A stretch of DNA of 64,000 nucleotides, taken from assembly GCA_013399015.1 (NCBI GenBank), contig VWZX01010552.1:254824-318823 (forward strand), given 5' to 3'. Of the stretch, positions 46,701 to 57,500 are shown in pieces (position 1 is the stretch's first letter; each line of letters opens with the position of its first letter). The position numbers were made by a program, and so were the translations under genes. Below the pieces are notes generated by a model. The model searched no databases. It was not told the DNA's origin and was given only the letters and a program-made list of their open reading frames with translations. This stretch comes from Galbula dea (taxonomy: Eukaryota > Chordata > Aves > Piciformes > Galbulidae).

Positions 46701-47223
46701 CATCTGGCAAACTGTCCTCTCTGCTGGCCTTGGGGCTGTGGCTAGGGCTGCCCTCACACCGGTGCTCCACCACCCGCAGCCCACTGTGGGAGAAGTGCTG
46801 GGCAGAGCCGCACAGGGATAGCTCCTCTACCAGCAGACCGTCCTCGAAGGCATCATCATCATCCAGGGAAGCCTGCCCAGGACAGCCATTGAGCTTGTCA
46901 TCCAACCCCACAGTACCCCAGTGAGTTCGTTTGGGATCTCGCACCCCCTCTGGAGTTCGCTGCTCAGGGTAACCCCTCTTGATGGCCGACCGGCTGCTTG
47001 CCCGCTGCTCCGTGCTCTCAGAAGAGCTGGAGAGATGGGAGAAGATGGAGACCTGGTAAACCTTCTGGCGCTTGATCTCTGTCTCATTGTAGCCCATGAG
47101 GATGTTGTGGTGGGTGCAGTGCTGTGAGGGTGGCTCCAAGGGGGCCTCTCCACTGGGCCGGGACAGGCTGGGATCCGTGCTGCGCTCCAGGGGCAGGGAC
47201 GTCTCTGTGTGGATGTGCCGCAT
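40734..47223 (-). CDS. ATOSB: ATOSB (FAM214B), Atos family nuclear protein
   Basis: Seven coding exons: 47223-46144, 43428-43370, 43075-42982, 42583-42425, 41999-41931, 41426-41221 and 40887-40734 (stop TGA 40736-40734). Phases close to 607 codons, about 606 residues; human has 538. The long first exon carries the N-terminal VYQVSIFS motif, an SQHFSHSGLRVVEHR motif and the KRKLLPAGEA block, with low-complexity Ser/Pro/Glu sequence between. Exons 3-4 carry the conserved Atos domain (LLGNFE, then GRFAPSGRIEGFTAEIGASG). Exons 5-6 carry GKKGYSVPKAGTIQV and KTVVKMFLVTYDFQDMP. The protein ends in LHDDIRLLFSRKS and NPCYSPRP. Atos proteins are nuclear factors with roles in transcription; the molecular mechanism is poorly defined. 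The extra length is mostly in exon 1, plus about ten residues after VPVGEE. An AG two bases before ACAAGTAAG just upstream of the ATG suggests the leader is spliced. Confidence 0.94.
44674..45580 (-). mobile_element. CR1 LINE fragment in ATOSB intron 1
   Basis: Minus orientation, about 0.9 kb. It starts with three reversed tail units ATAGAATCATAGAATCATGG. Read on the minus strand it holds the RT C-terminal blocks ECTLSKFADDTKLGG (near 45575-45530), LGVLVDRRMTMSQQC, HLEYCVQFWAPQ and the LEHRRFSVNMRR block. It is 5' truncated at about 45580, just upstream of the FADD motif. Confidence 0.9.
45581..45880. other. GC-rich segment inside ATOSB intron 1
   Basis: CpG-bearing stretch directly abutting the CR1 5' end. 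It contains a plus-strand AAGATGGCAGCC, a YY1-like motif common in housekeeping promoters. No splice-bounded coding exon was recognised. It may be an internal promoter, a retrocopy remnant or just unique intron. Confidence 0.35.
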
Positions 47224-49250
47224 GGAGCCTTACTTGTCTGGACTCCAAGCAGAGTCAGAGTCAGAACAGCCCATGCAACAGCAGGACAGGGACAGTAAGT
47301 GCCACAGATCAGGGTGCAAGGACAAGGGGTGGGAGCTTGACCCCCACCTTGCTCAGGACATCCGGGTGAGCCCTCTGCTACCAGATGTACTGCAGCACAG
47401 CATCTGGAAAGAGAACAGGAGAATAGACATCAGCCCAGGATCCTTGACGCCATCCAGGCTTTTGACCACAAGGAAACTCTAAGGACCCAGGCAGCTCCTC
47501 ATACAGCCCACCTCTAATGTCCCTCTTCAGGAAGAGGAACCAGGCTGGCCTGGCTCCCTGGGGAACCCTGAGGCAGCATCTGCCTTCAGGTTCGGCCCTT
47601 GCTTTCCAGCCTGGGCATGTAGAGGAGTCTCCAGCCAGGTAGAAGACTACTGGGGACAAGTCTGGACAAGCAGAGAAAAGGGGGTCTGCCCTCTGCCAGG
47701 GTCTTCACATGCCTGCACTGTTCCGCAGCGCAGAAACCAGGCAGGTCAAACCAGTCGCAGGGGCTCAGGCCTGTAATCACCCATTTGGGGAACAGCAATA
47801 AAACCCCCCACTGTTCACCAAGACCACCTCTCCCAGCGGCATGTGCTGAACAAGGCAGTGCTGGTGCTCTGTGCTACCAGCCTCACAGTGGGGACAGGAA
47901 CCTAACTTTACATCCCAGTTATCTCTAATAGTTTGAACTAGGACCTGCACCCATCAATTAGAAGATGGGCGGTGCCAAAGGCTGCACAGCACACCACAGC
48001 CTCTTGCACCATCCACAAACTCCTGTCTGCCCCAAGGGCCTCACTTCCTTCATACTGCATAGCATCTCACTTTCGATTTTCAGCTCACTTTGAAAGCTTT
48101 GAGAATCCTGGCTATGAGTTTCGCTGGCATGCTGAAGACTTAAATGGCTGCAAAAGCTAAGGAGATGCAGGAACAGTCACTGGCAGACCAAAGAGCTCTA
48201 GAACCTGACATACTGCCTGTGCCTGGCAGCTCTGCCCTTTGCCTCTACCTGCAGCTCTGCCAGCTCTTGTGGAGCAAAGCCTTAGGGGCAGGTAAGCAAT
48301 AACGGTACTGGTTCTCCAAGTGGGCCAAGACTATCTGGAGAGTGAGGCTGAACAAATATTTTGATCCTACTGTGATGGGGATGGTATCAGGAGCACAAAA
48401 CACTGTAAAATTACAAAGGTCAATGTTGCTAACAGGTGTGTGGTGACCAGGATAGACAGGCCTGTGGTGACCAGAGCAGATATGAAGGCTGGGTGCCAGT
48501 GATCTGTGTTGCCATGGCACCAGGGAGGAAGGTGCAGTAGGGCAGAGGCCACACTGTTCCCTTCTTCCGTTTTCACTGACAATGCTGTTGACCAGAGGAA
48601 CTACATCAAGATTAACAAAAGTTTTGTGCTGCTGCTAAAACAATAATATTTGACCACAAAGACAAATGGTTTGGGTAACTGCACTTTTGTAATTTACAAT
48701 AGTGGCCAAAGTGGTTTAAGTATTAGCTCAATGTTGTATCCAATCTGAGGCATGAGAATTCAATGCCAAATCACATGGATAGATCGGTGGTCTTGTTCTC
48801 CTCACCACCCACCACCCACGAAAAAGGGACCTCTTCTGGTAAGATCTGCAACCTTGGCTACGCTGAGTGCTTTCCCAGGAAATAAAGCTTGAGACCACAA
48901 TTGGCTTTTAGAGCTATACCTGTTCTGTTTAGTGCATTTATCACTACCAATCTGACAAAAATCTGTGTATGTTGCTTATGAATAAACTGTACTACTCGTG
49001 CACCCCACTGCTTCTTTGAATTTGGCCAGAGCTACAGTACAGACTGTTAGCACACGTGGTGTCAGATATACAGTAAAGATAATAATTGCCCTGTCTATGA
49101 AGAAATAAGTTCAGTCGCCCCTAGCACTTCAAATCTCTGAGGACCTGCTGGAATCCAAAGGGATTTATCTCTTAAGAAATTTATCTCTTACCTCATTTAT
49201 CCATCACCAAACGTGACAGATGCGAAAATGGCAGACCAGGGTGACTAAGC
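47224..49250. other. Sequence upstream of the ATOSB start
   Basis: Probably ATOSB 5' untranslated intron. Plus-strand AATAAA hexamers occur near 47799, 48882 and 48981, but no gene feeding them was found. No coding exon was recognised. Confidence 0.4.
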
Positions 49251-49251
49251 C

Positions 49252-49490
49252 CAAGAATTTTGTTTAGAAGAAGTGATGAAAGGTATAACCCTGCACCAGG
49301 ACATATGTGGGTCTACCAGCTGGAAAGCAGCTTGGCAGTAAAGACTCTGGGAGTCCTGGTGGACACCAAGTTGACTGTAAGACAGCAACATGCTCTTGCC
49401 ACAAAGGATAACAGTGTCCTGGGATGCATTAGGCAAAGTATTGCCAGCATGTCAAGGGAGCTGATCCTTCTCCTCAGCACTGGTGAGGCC
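49252..49490 (+). mobile_element. Older CR1 LINE, left part of a split copy
   Basis: RT C-terminal remnants (SLAVKTLGVLVDTKLTV, NSVLGCIRQSIASMSRELIL) stop abruptly after CACTGGTGAGGC, the point at which other copies continue to CACACCT and HLEYC. The continuation appears at 51074. Sense to plus. Confidence 0.7.
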
Positions 49491-51073
49491 AAGCTCAAGA
49501 TCAGAGCATCCCAATACATAGAAAATCGAGGAGGGGAGCCAGGAGACCTGCATGGTTAAGTAGGGAAGTGCTGGGCAAACTCAAGTGGAAGAAGAGAGTC
49601 CACAGGTCATGGAAGGAGGGGCTGGCCACATGGGAAGAGTACAAGACTGTTGTCAAGAGGTTGTAGGGAGGCAACTAGGAAAGCTAAGGCCTCTCTGAAA
49701 TTAAACCTTGCAAGGGAGGTCAAGGACAATAGGAAGGGCTTCCTCAAATACATTGCCCAAAAAACTAACACTAGAGGCAATGTAGGCCCCCTGCTGAATG
49801 AGGTAGGTGCCTTGGTGACAGATGATACAGAGATGGTGGAGTTACTGAATGCCTTCTTTGTCTCTGTCTATACTCTTAGAGACTGTCCTCAGGAGCCTCA
49901 GGACCCTGAGCCCCCACATGATGTCTGGATAATGAAGAAGTTTTCCTTAGTTGAGGAGGACTGGGTTAGGGAACAGATAAGCCATCTGGACATCCATAAA
50001 TACATGGGACCTGATGAGATGCACCTGTGGGTGTTGAGGGAGCTGGCAGGAGTCATTGCCAGGCCACTCTCCATCATTTTTAGTAAGTCCTGGGGAACAG
50101 GAGAGGTGCCTGGGGATTGGACGAAGGCAAAGGTCACTCCGGTCTTCAAAAAGGGCAAGAAGGAGGAGCCGGGTAACTATAGACCGGTCAGCCTCATCTC
50201 CATCCCTGTAAAGGTGATGGAACACTTTACCCTCAACTCTGTCTCTAGGCATATCAAGGAGAAGGGGTCATTAGGAGCAGTCAGCATGGGTTTACCAAGG
50301 GGAAGTCATGGTTGACCAACCTGATAGCCTTTGATGAGGACATAACCAGGTGGATAGATAAGGGTAGAGCAGCGGATGTGGTTTATCTTGATTTCAGTAA
50401 AGCGTTTGACACTGTCTCCCACAGCATCCCTTGCAGCTAAACTGAGGAAGTGTGGACTGGCTGATTGGGTAGAGAGGTGGATTGTGAACTGGTTGAAAGA
50501 CAGAAGTCAGAGAGTTGTGGTCAGTGGGATGGAGTCTAGCTGGAGGCCTGTGTCTAGTGCAGTCCCTCAGGGGTCGCTACTGGGACCAGTACTTTTCAAT
50601 ATATTCATTGACAGCCTGGATGAGGGAACAGAGTGTACTCTCAGCAAGTTTGCTGATGANCCACCAAGATGCTGAAGGGGATGGAACATCTTCCTGATGA
50701 GGAAAGGCTGAGGGACCTGGGTCTCTTTAGGTTGGAGAAGAGGAGACTAAGGGGTGACCCTATCTACGCTTTTAAATATGTGAATGGTGGGTGTCAGGAC
50801 GATGGGGTCAGGCTCTTCTCAGTGAAGCCCAGTTGTAACCTGAAGCACAGGAGGTTCTGCGTGAATACACGTTGGAATTTTTCCCTAGTGAGGGTGCCAG
50901 AGCACTGGAACAGACTGCCCAGAGAGGCTGTGGAGCCTCCTTCTCTGGAAATATTCTAAACCCATCTGGACACACGTCTGTGTGACCTGGTCTAGTGCAT
51001 CCTGCTGTGGCCAGGGGGGTTGGACTAGATGATCTTTTGAGGTCCCTTCCAACTCCTAACATTCTGTGATACT
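49491..51073 (+). mobile_element. Younger CR1 LINE inserted into an older one
   Basis: Sense to plus. It opens with the RT N-terminal region (KAKVTPVFKKGKKEEPGNYR and PVSLISIPVKVMEH near 50120-50225), continues with VPQGSLLGPVLFNIFIDSL near 50565-50620, and ends with the tail TAACATTCTGTGAT. A single N at 50660 replaces about 420 bases that are present in the sister copy at 20.70-21.12 kb. Frames are broken in several places. Confidence 0.85.
50660..50660. other. Single N, collapsed assembly gap
   Basis: The N sits between GCTGATGA and CCACCAAGATG in the younger CR1. Compared with the copy at 20297-21552 the sequence jumps over about 420 bases. Confidence 0.8.
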
Positions 51074-51512
51074 GTGAGGCACCTGAGAGTGTGCAGCAAA
51101 GGGCCACTAAGATGGTGGGGGACTGGATCATCTCTCCATTGAGAAAAGGCTGAGAGACCTGGGACTGCTTGCTCTGTGGGAGGCTCAGGAGGATATTATC
51201 AATGTGTATTAATACCTAAAGAGAGGATGTAAAGAAGACAAGAGTCAGGCTCTTTCCAGTTGTACCCAGTGACAGGACCAGAGGCCATGGCACAAACCAA
51301 AACACAGGCGTTTCCCTCTGAACATCAGGTAACACTTTTACTGTGAGGGTGAATGAGCACCGGAATAGTTTTCCTAGAAAGGCTGTGGAGTCTCCATCCT
51401 TGGAGATACTCAAAAGTCATCTGAACATGGTCCTGTGCAATGGCTCTAGGTGGCCCTGCTTGAGCAGAGGGCTTGGATCAGATGACCTCCAGAAGTACAT
51501 GCCAACCTCAAC
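51074..51512 (+). mobile_element. Older CR1 LINE, right part of a split copy
   Basis: Begins GTGAGGC, the same heptamer that ends the left part at 49483-49489. It continues with GAGAGTGTGCAGCAAAGGGC and the rest of the CR1 3' region to the TTGGATCAGATGACCTCCAG end block. Sense to plus. Confidence 0.7.
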
Positions 51513-54500
51513 CCCTCTGTGTAGCCCGCCATGCTGCAGCCTGTCCTGGCTGCTACCAACACTCACCCCTCTGCAGCAGAATCTTCTCTGGATTAAATTT
51601 TCTATCCTGCAGCAGGCGGTCGTTGGCACAACTAGCTGAAGACACCTGCCAGCCAGGTACCCCCCAGAAGCGGCGTGGCTGCCGTGGAACAGCTCCCACC
51701 ATCACTGTGTGACTCCAAGCCTCTGCACTGTCCTCTCCAACTCTTCAGTTTCCACAGTGGCTCTGAGGGGAAAGAAAGCAGGTGATGTAGTGATATAGAG
51801 TGATATAGATGCTTTCCAGGAGAAGAGCTGGAGGGTACTGCCTGCCTGCAGGGTCACACAGGAAGAGAAGCCAGTATTGATAGCCAGCCTCTCCCAATCT
51901 CTCAAACCCAAAGGCCACATACACCTCAGACATCTCAGGCAGTGCAGTCACCTTGATTTCCATTTGAACCACAAATACTTTAAGCTAAGCTGTGAACTCT
52001 CATACCTGGCTTGTATTTTACATCCCTTTTGTATGCTTTCCTCAATAAAACTCTGTGCATACAAACAGATCACTGTTTCTTTCTGGCAACCATTTCTCCA
52101 GCTAGCCACTGGTCCACCTCCTGACCCTCTCACCCACAGCACAGGACACTTTCTGGCCCTACAGACAAGGAGAAGAGCTTGCAATTGTTTTTTTTCAATG
52201 AAAGATGCCTGGCAGGGAAAGCAGAAAGCAGGAGCTTGACAGCCGTGAGCCATGATGGCCCCCCACCAGCTTCTCTCAGCACAAAGACAGCAGTCCTTTC
52301 ATGTGCACAGCACTCACCTGCTCAGATCTGTCCTTGATGCACAACAGAGATTTGCAGATGCAACATAGCTCCCCTGTTGTCATGATCGACTGGCACTGCA
52401 GCTTTGAAGCCTGGAAGAGGGCAAGGAGGAGAGTCAGCTCGGGCAGCAGCTCGTGGTATAACACCTTTAGAGTGGCAGAAGCCCTCAGGTGCCTCCACCC
52501 TCAGTCCTTCTGTGGCAGGGGCAGCCCAGGAGCTTTTCTGGCCAAGGAACCTTCAAGTGAAAGAGGAAACATCCCCATCACTGGGGACCATGCCCTCTCT
52601 GCTTCTCTTCCCATGCAGCTGGGGGCTCACAACTGTCTGTCCCACTGGGCATCCCAACCCAGCAGCAAGTTCTGCTCTGAAGGCTGGAAACAGCAGGGCC
52701 AGGCAGATGAACAAAGACCCCAAAGGGATGCTCAGAGGCACTAAACACCCAAGTGCACTCCCTTTCTAGTACCCTGGTTTGGCAAGTTCTGGATCTCATT
52801 ACTCTGCAAGCAGGAAGCCAGCTTCAGCAGGTCACTCCCTGTGCTCGCTGTCTGACCTCACCTGCCCTAGGAAATGGGCTGGTGTTTCATTACATTTCCA
52901 CTAAGATTTGTAATTAACAGGCAGTCATGGCAAGTCCCTGAGAGGCAGACAGCTCAAAAGCCACTGCTAGCAATGCTGGTGAAGGGCACTGCCAACAACC
53001 AGCTAGAATAGAAAGAGTATACATCAGCTCCCAAGGAGCACTTGTGGCTGGTTAAACAAACTCCACAGAATAACAAACTTCTGGTTCAAAACAAAAGCTT
53101 TTTGTAAAGATAAGCTCCTTCTGTCACCCCATATGGGGCCTGCACCATGGCAGGTAGAAAAGCAAGTGAGCGTTCACAGCCATGGGAAGATACCAAGGTG
53201 GTAGCATGCTGTGCTCTGCCTGCCTGGATGGCTGCTCCTTCCCTCCTCCATCCCTGGGGGAGATTTGTACCACGACTTGTGCTGCCGTCAACCCCTGGGA
53301 AGCAAAATCAGCAACCAGCAGCAAGAGTCAGCATAGCATGGTGGGAGAAAGCCACATACTTCCTCTCTGTGTCCATGCTGGGACAAATAACGCAGTTTCA
53401 CCTGCAACCTTTCTTTCTCCTTCCCACATTCCTCTAGAGACACAAACCTCTGCTTCCCAGCAGCTGCCTTTCAGGAGAATAGGTCCCTCAGGAGAGGCTG
53501 GCATGGTGACATCACAAACTCATCCCAACCAAGATCTCAACACCAGTGAACAGGTGATGCCAGCACTGGCCAGTAGTGCAGATGCCTAGCACAGGGGGCT
53601 GCACCATGTTTTGCCAGCCCAGATACTGTCACTTGAATCACCATGCTGCGAAATGCCAGGATTCTCCAGCCTACTCCGAAAGAGTCTCGAAGTACACCTT
53701 GAGACCTCCTTGTACATCCCTCTGGAGGACTGCCCATCAGCCTGGGATGGGGAGCAGCTGAAGCACAGCATTGCTCCTTGCCCTCCTTGAGATGCAAGGC
53801 ACCACGTGTCCAAGCAAGGTTCCTATCCCTCTTCTCCCCGTCTTGAGGTTTCCCTTGGCTGTGTTTAGTTCTGCCTTTCAGGGCAGTTCTTCTCTGCTGA
53901 GAGCCCAGCCACCTTGCAGCAGGGCTCAGCCTCTTACAGCACCCAGCAGGAACCCCTCATCCCCCTACAGAGGAGAAGAGCAACACAGGGACTTCTGCAT
54001 CGAAAGCAGGGATGAGGAGAAAGCACCTGGTCACCTCTCCCTTCTCACCTAGAGACAGGTGTCTGCAAAGCCCTACTTCTGGCCACCCAGATGGGACAGG
54101 GCCAGGGCCAGGTCCTCACCAGCTCAGCTAAGCAGCAAAGGTAACATTCCCTTGATGCAGCAGCAATGTGCGCTCCAAGCGCCCAGACTAAGGGATTGGC
54201 CCCTCCTACACCTAATTGATGGTGATTTTGTCAGTGTTTCAGCCTGTGCAAGTGCTCTAACATAGTTCTTAAAGGGCCTTGCTTGTTGAGGAAAGCCCAA
54301 ACAGAGCTGCTCTTGCTCTCTGCCCTGCTCCTGCCAAGCTCAGAGGACTCAGAGGACTGGAGGGGCCCTGTGCTTTTGCCAGTGTCTCCCAGCACCTGTG
54401 TCCAGAGCTATGCCAGGCACAGCTCTCCCCTCTTCCTCCAGCTCAGTGAGGCCTGGGGAAGGGCACCACATTCCAACAGCCATGAAATAACCAGTGCCAA

Positions 54501-57500
54501 TGACCTGCAGGGAAGGAGCATGCCCCAGGCACTGGGCCAGAGACACTGTGTTTCCCAGGAACACTGATCCATCAGACCCTGATGCGGGCTGATATAGCCA
54601 GACCAGGACAGAGAGCGGAGTCAGGGGCTTAGCTTACCTGCTGGTTTCATTTCTGTTAGCACATGCAGGGGGAACCCAAGATGAACAGACCGTGGTCTCA
54701 GTCTGGTGGCAACAGAGCAGGATGGTGGGTGAGGAATGGTCCCTGGCTGGGTGTGATGTAACACCTGTACCACATGCCGGGCTGCAGCCTGCAAAAGGAT
54801 CTGTTGCTGTTTTAACTGTACTGTACTAGCCAGAAAGGGAGTGGGACAGGTGCAGGGGCAGCTCTGCAGAAAGGGGTGCATCTGTCGTGGGGCAGGACCA
54901 GCAGAGTCCTGCTGAAAAAGGGGAGCCTGCTAGGGCTCACAGCACAGCACTGACGCAAGAAAGACAGCTAGAGCTGTGCCTGAAGGGGCCATGCTTACCC
55001 AGTGGAGATTCATGTTTTAACCTGGAGCAGCACTGCCAGCCAGTCAAGGGGAATCACAGCTAATGGACAAGAGGTATTGCTGCCTGGGGCAGAGTGCTAT
55101 GCCTGGTGGCACGGCTGGCAGGACTGAGAGGGGTCCTTGCACCAAAAGACCACAAAAAACCCCAAACTAACCCAAACTGGCTTTTGCAGCCTTTTTCACT
55201 TTTGCTCCCTCTCCTGGGAAGTGTTACGGAGACCTTCACAGACTCACTGGAGGTGAGGCCAGAAACATGCAGCCAGGAAAGAGAGAGCCCATCATTACCA
55301 GAAGGCAAATAAGCATCCTTGGTACAAGCAGACCACAAAGCAAAAGAGGCAACTGCTGGAAGCAGAAGGAGGAAAAGTCACAGGTCCATTGGTCCTATCT
55401 GAACCCAAGAAGAAGGAAGGAAATCTAAGTGGATATGCAAACCCAGAAGCTTCCTGGCACAGGCTAAGAACAAAAGCAAGCTTGAGAAGTGCCAGCAGGT
55501 AGAAAGTTTCTATCACAACCCTGAAGGATGGCAGCAACAGCAGCAACACTGCCACCAGAGAAGGGTTTCTCCATAGCCTGACACATCAGACTTATCACTG
55601 TCAGGCGACACACAGACGTGGGGTTGGTGACAACCTCCAGCACCATCCACATGACAGGTAGCAATCCTGGAGAGAAGATGGCTAAACAGATGCTAGAAAA
55701 GCAAGCTGTGACTGAAGAGAAAGATGATGGGCAGAGATGTGGCTCTGGCACTCTCCTAGAAATCAGGCTGATGAGGAAGGAGCTCATACTTGGTGGAAAT
55801 GAGAGAAAGAGAGGGAGAGAGGATGCAGGGAGAGGGAATATCCCTACCCCTTCACAAGGACAAGTGCTGCTCTCACATGTCCTCATGAGGCCTCCTGCCA
55901 TGCCAGATTTATGCAGCCACAGAGCCTTGCTCAGGGCTGACCACAGGGCTCATAAATGGGAGGAAGCCTGAAACCAGAGAAGAAGTATGGAGCAAAAGGC
56001 AGTGCCCATGTTAGGAGCATGAGCTCCTAGAAACCACAAAAGAGAGCATCTACACAGAGACCCAATACCTCCCTCTGCCCCACAGGACCCATGTTTGTGA
56101 AATGCTGCTGCTGCCGCTGCCCTCCCTCCCATCACATAGGAGGGGGCACCGATCAGGTGTAGAAGCCCCCAGAGACAGAACAGCCCTCTCTACAGGGCTT
56201 GCAGGGGCTCTAGTCTATAGCAGGCTCCCAGGAAGCCCAGCAATGTGCAGTGCCTCTTCAGACCCAGACCCACACACAGGTGCCACAGGGACTGAGCCCT
56301 TCTGCTTGGCTGACCCAGGATAACACAATGAAACCTCTCTTGGGAGCTCGGGGAGCCAAAGCAGGTCTCATAGCCCTGGGACTTACCCCTACTCGCTGTG
56401 ATGTCCCATGTTTTCACATGGATCGCCTCTGTACACCTTGCCCGGGTGCCTCCAATGCAGGCAGCAACGCTGACAATAGCCTGCAGCTGGGAAGGGGGGC
56501 TCACAGGGTCTGCAGGCAGATCCTACTATGCAACAGCCACCTGTGTATGGCTTTCCCCCATGCCAGTTCCCCCAGCCAGCCTCCCCTCCATGCATGGCTG
56601 CCGCTGTCCTCAGGAAATTGCAGCCAAAGAATGAAAAGCTGCTTAAAATCCGTGAGGACAATTGGGCAGCTCTCCAAAGCCAGCAGTACCCCCTACCCAC
56701 CCAGCACCAGCAGGCTCAAACCTCAGCGATACAGCCCACAGCCGCCCAACTCCAGCCTTCGATCAGGAGCCCAGGAAACCTGCAGCAGGCAGGGCAGGGA
56801 AATCCCATGCAGCAGCCGCTCACGGAGAGGACAGCCCAGGTTGCGGACAGACCTTTGTCTCTGCCTGCCTGTCTCGCTCTCGCTCGCTGCCGGAGGAGAA
56901 AGAGGGGGGCGGTGGGGGACAGCGAGTAAAGATAACACCCCTAGGAGGGATGTCACAGCCACGTTAATCACTTGGAATTCCAGCCAGTGCAGACCCGGGT
57001 GCTGCAAATATGGACAGCAAATGGAGATGCTCAAAGCTCTGAAATAATTGGATCCTTTCACAGGAGCCGAGCCCAGAATCCAGCACAGGAATTCAGTCCC
57101 TGTTGGAAGTCTTGAGATCAAACAAACAGAGAGGCAGGCGCAGCACAAGCAATCCTCAAGCACGACCGTATCTGTCTCTGCAGCCCTTGGCACCGCTCTA
57201 ATCTCAGGTGTCCTCTAAGCAGGATCGAGGGCAGGGGAAGACTGCAACAGAGAGCCCGAGCCCCTCATCGACCGGAGCTGAGGACCAGCCCCTTCCCACC
57301 CAACTTACTCCACTTGTGGCAAGGTGCAGAAACGCTGCCAATGCAAAAGATGGTTTTGCGGAGGAAACCAGCGCCTGGAAACCTTGTCTGGACAGAGGAA
57401 GAGACCACAGAAAGGAGACGCCTGAAGCTGCCGGCTGGCCTCCACAGCCCTGCGAGGTAGATGCCTGGCCCAGCAGCCTTGTGAGCCCGCATCACGTTCC

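Noticed and set aside
48740..49060. Possible second LTR (AATAAAGCTTG and nearby AATAAA)
   Set aside because: No TG...CA ends or flanking duplication could be found, so the hexamers alone are not enough.
51960..52080. Plus-strand AATAAAACTCTGTGC as the end of a plus-strand gene or an LTR R region
   Set aside because: No upstream plus-strand exons in phase and no LTR borders.
56250..57047. 265-codon plus-strand frame
   Set aside because: Composition is Ser/Pro/Gln/Cys-rich without recognisable domain, and several overlapping frames are equally open in this GC-rich zone.
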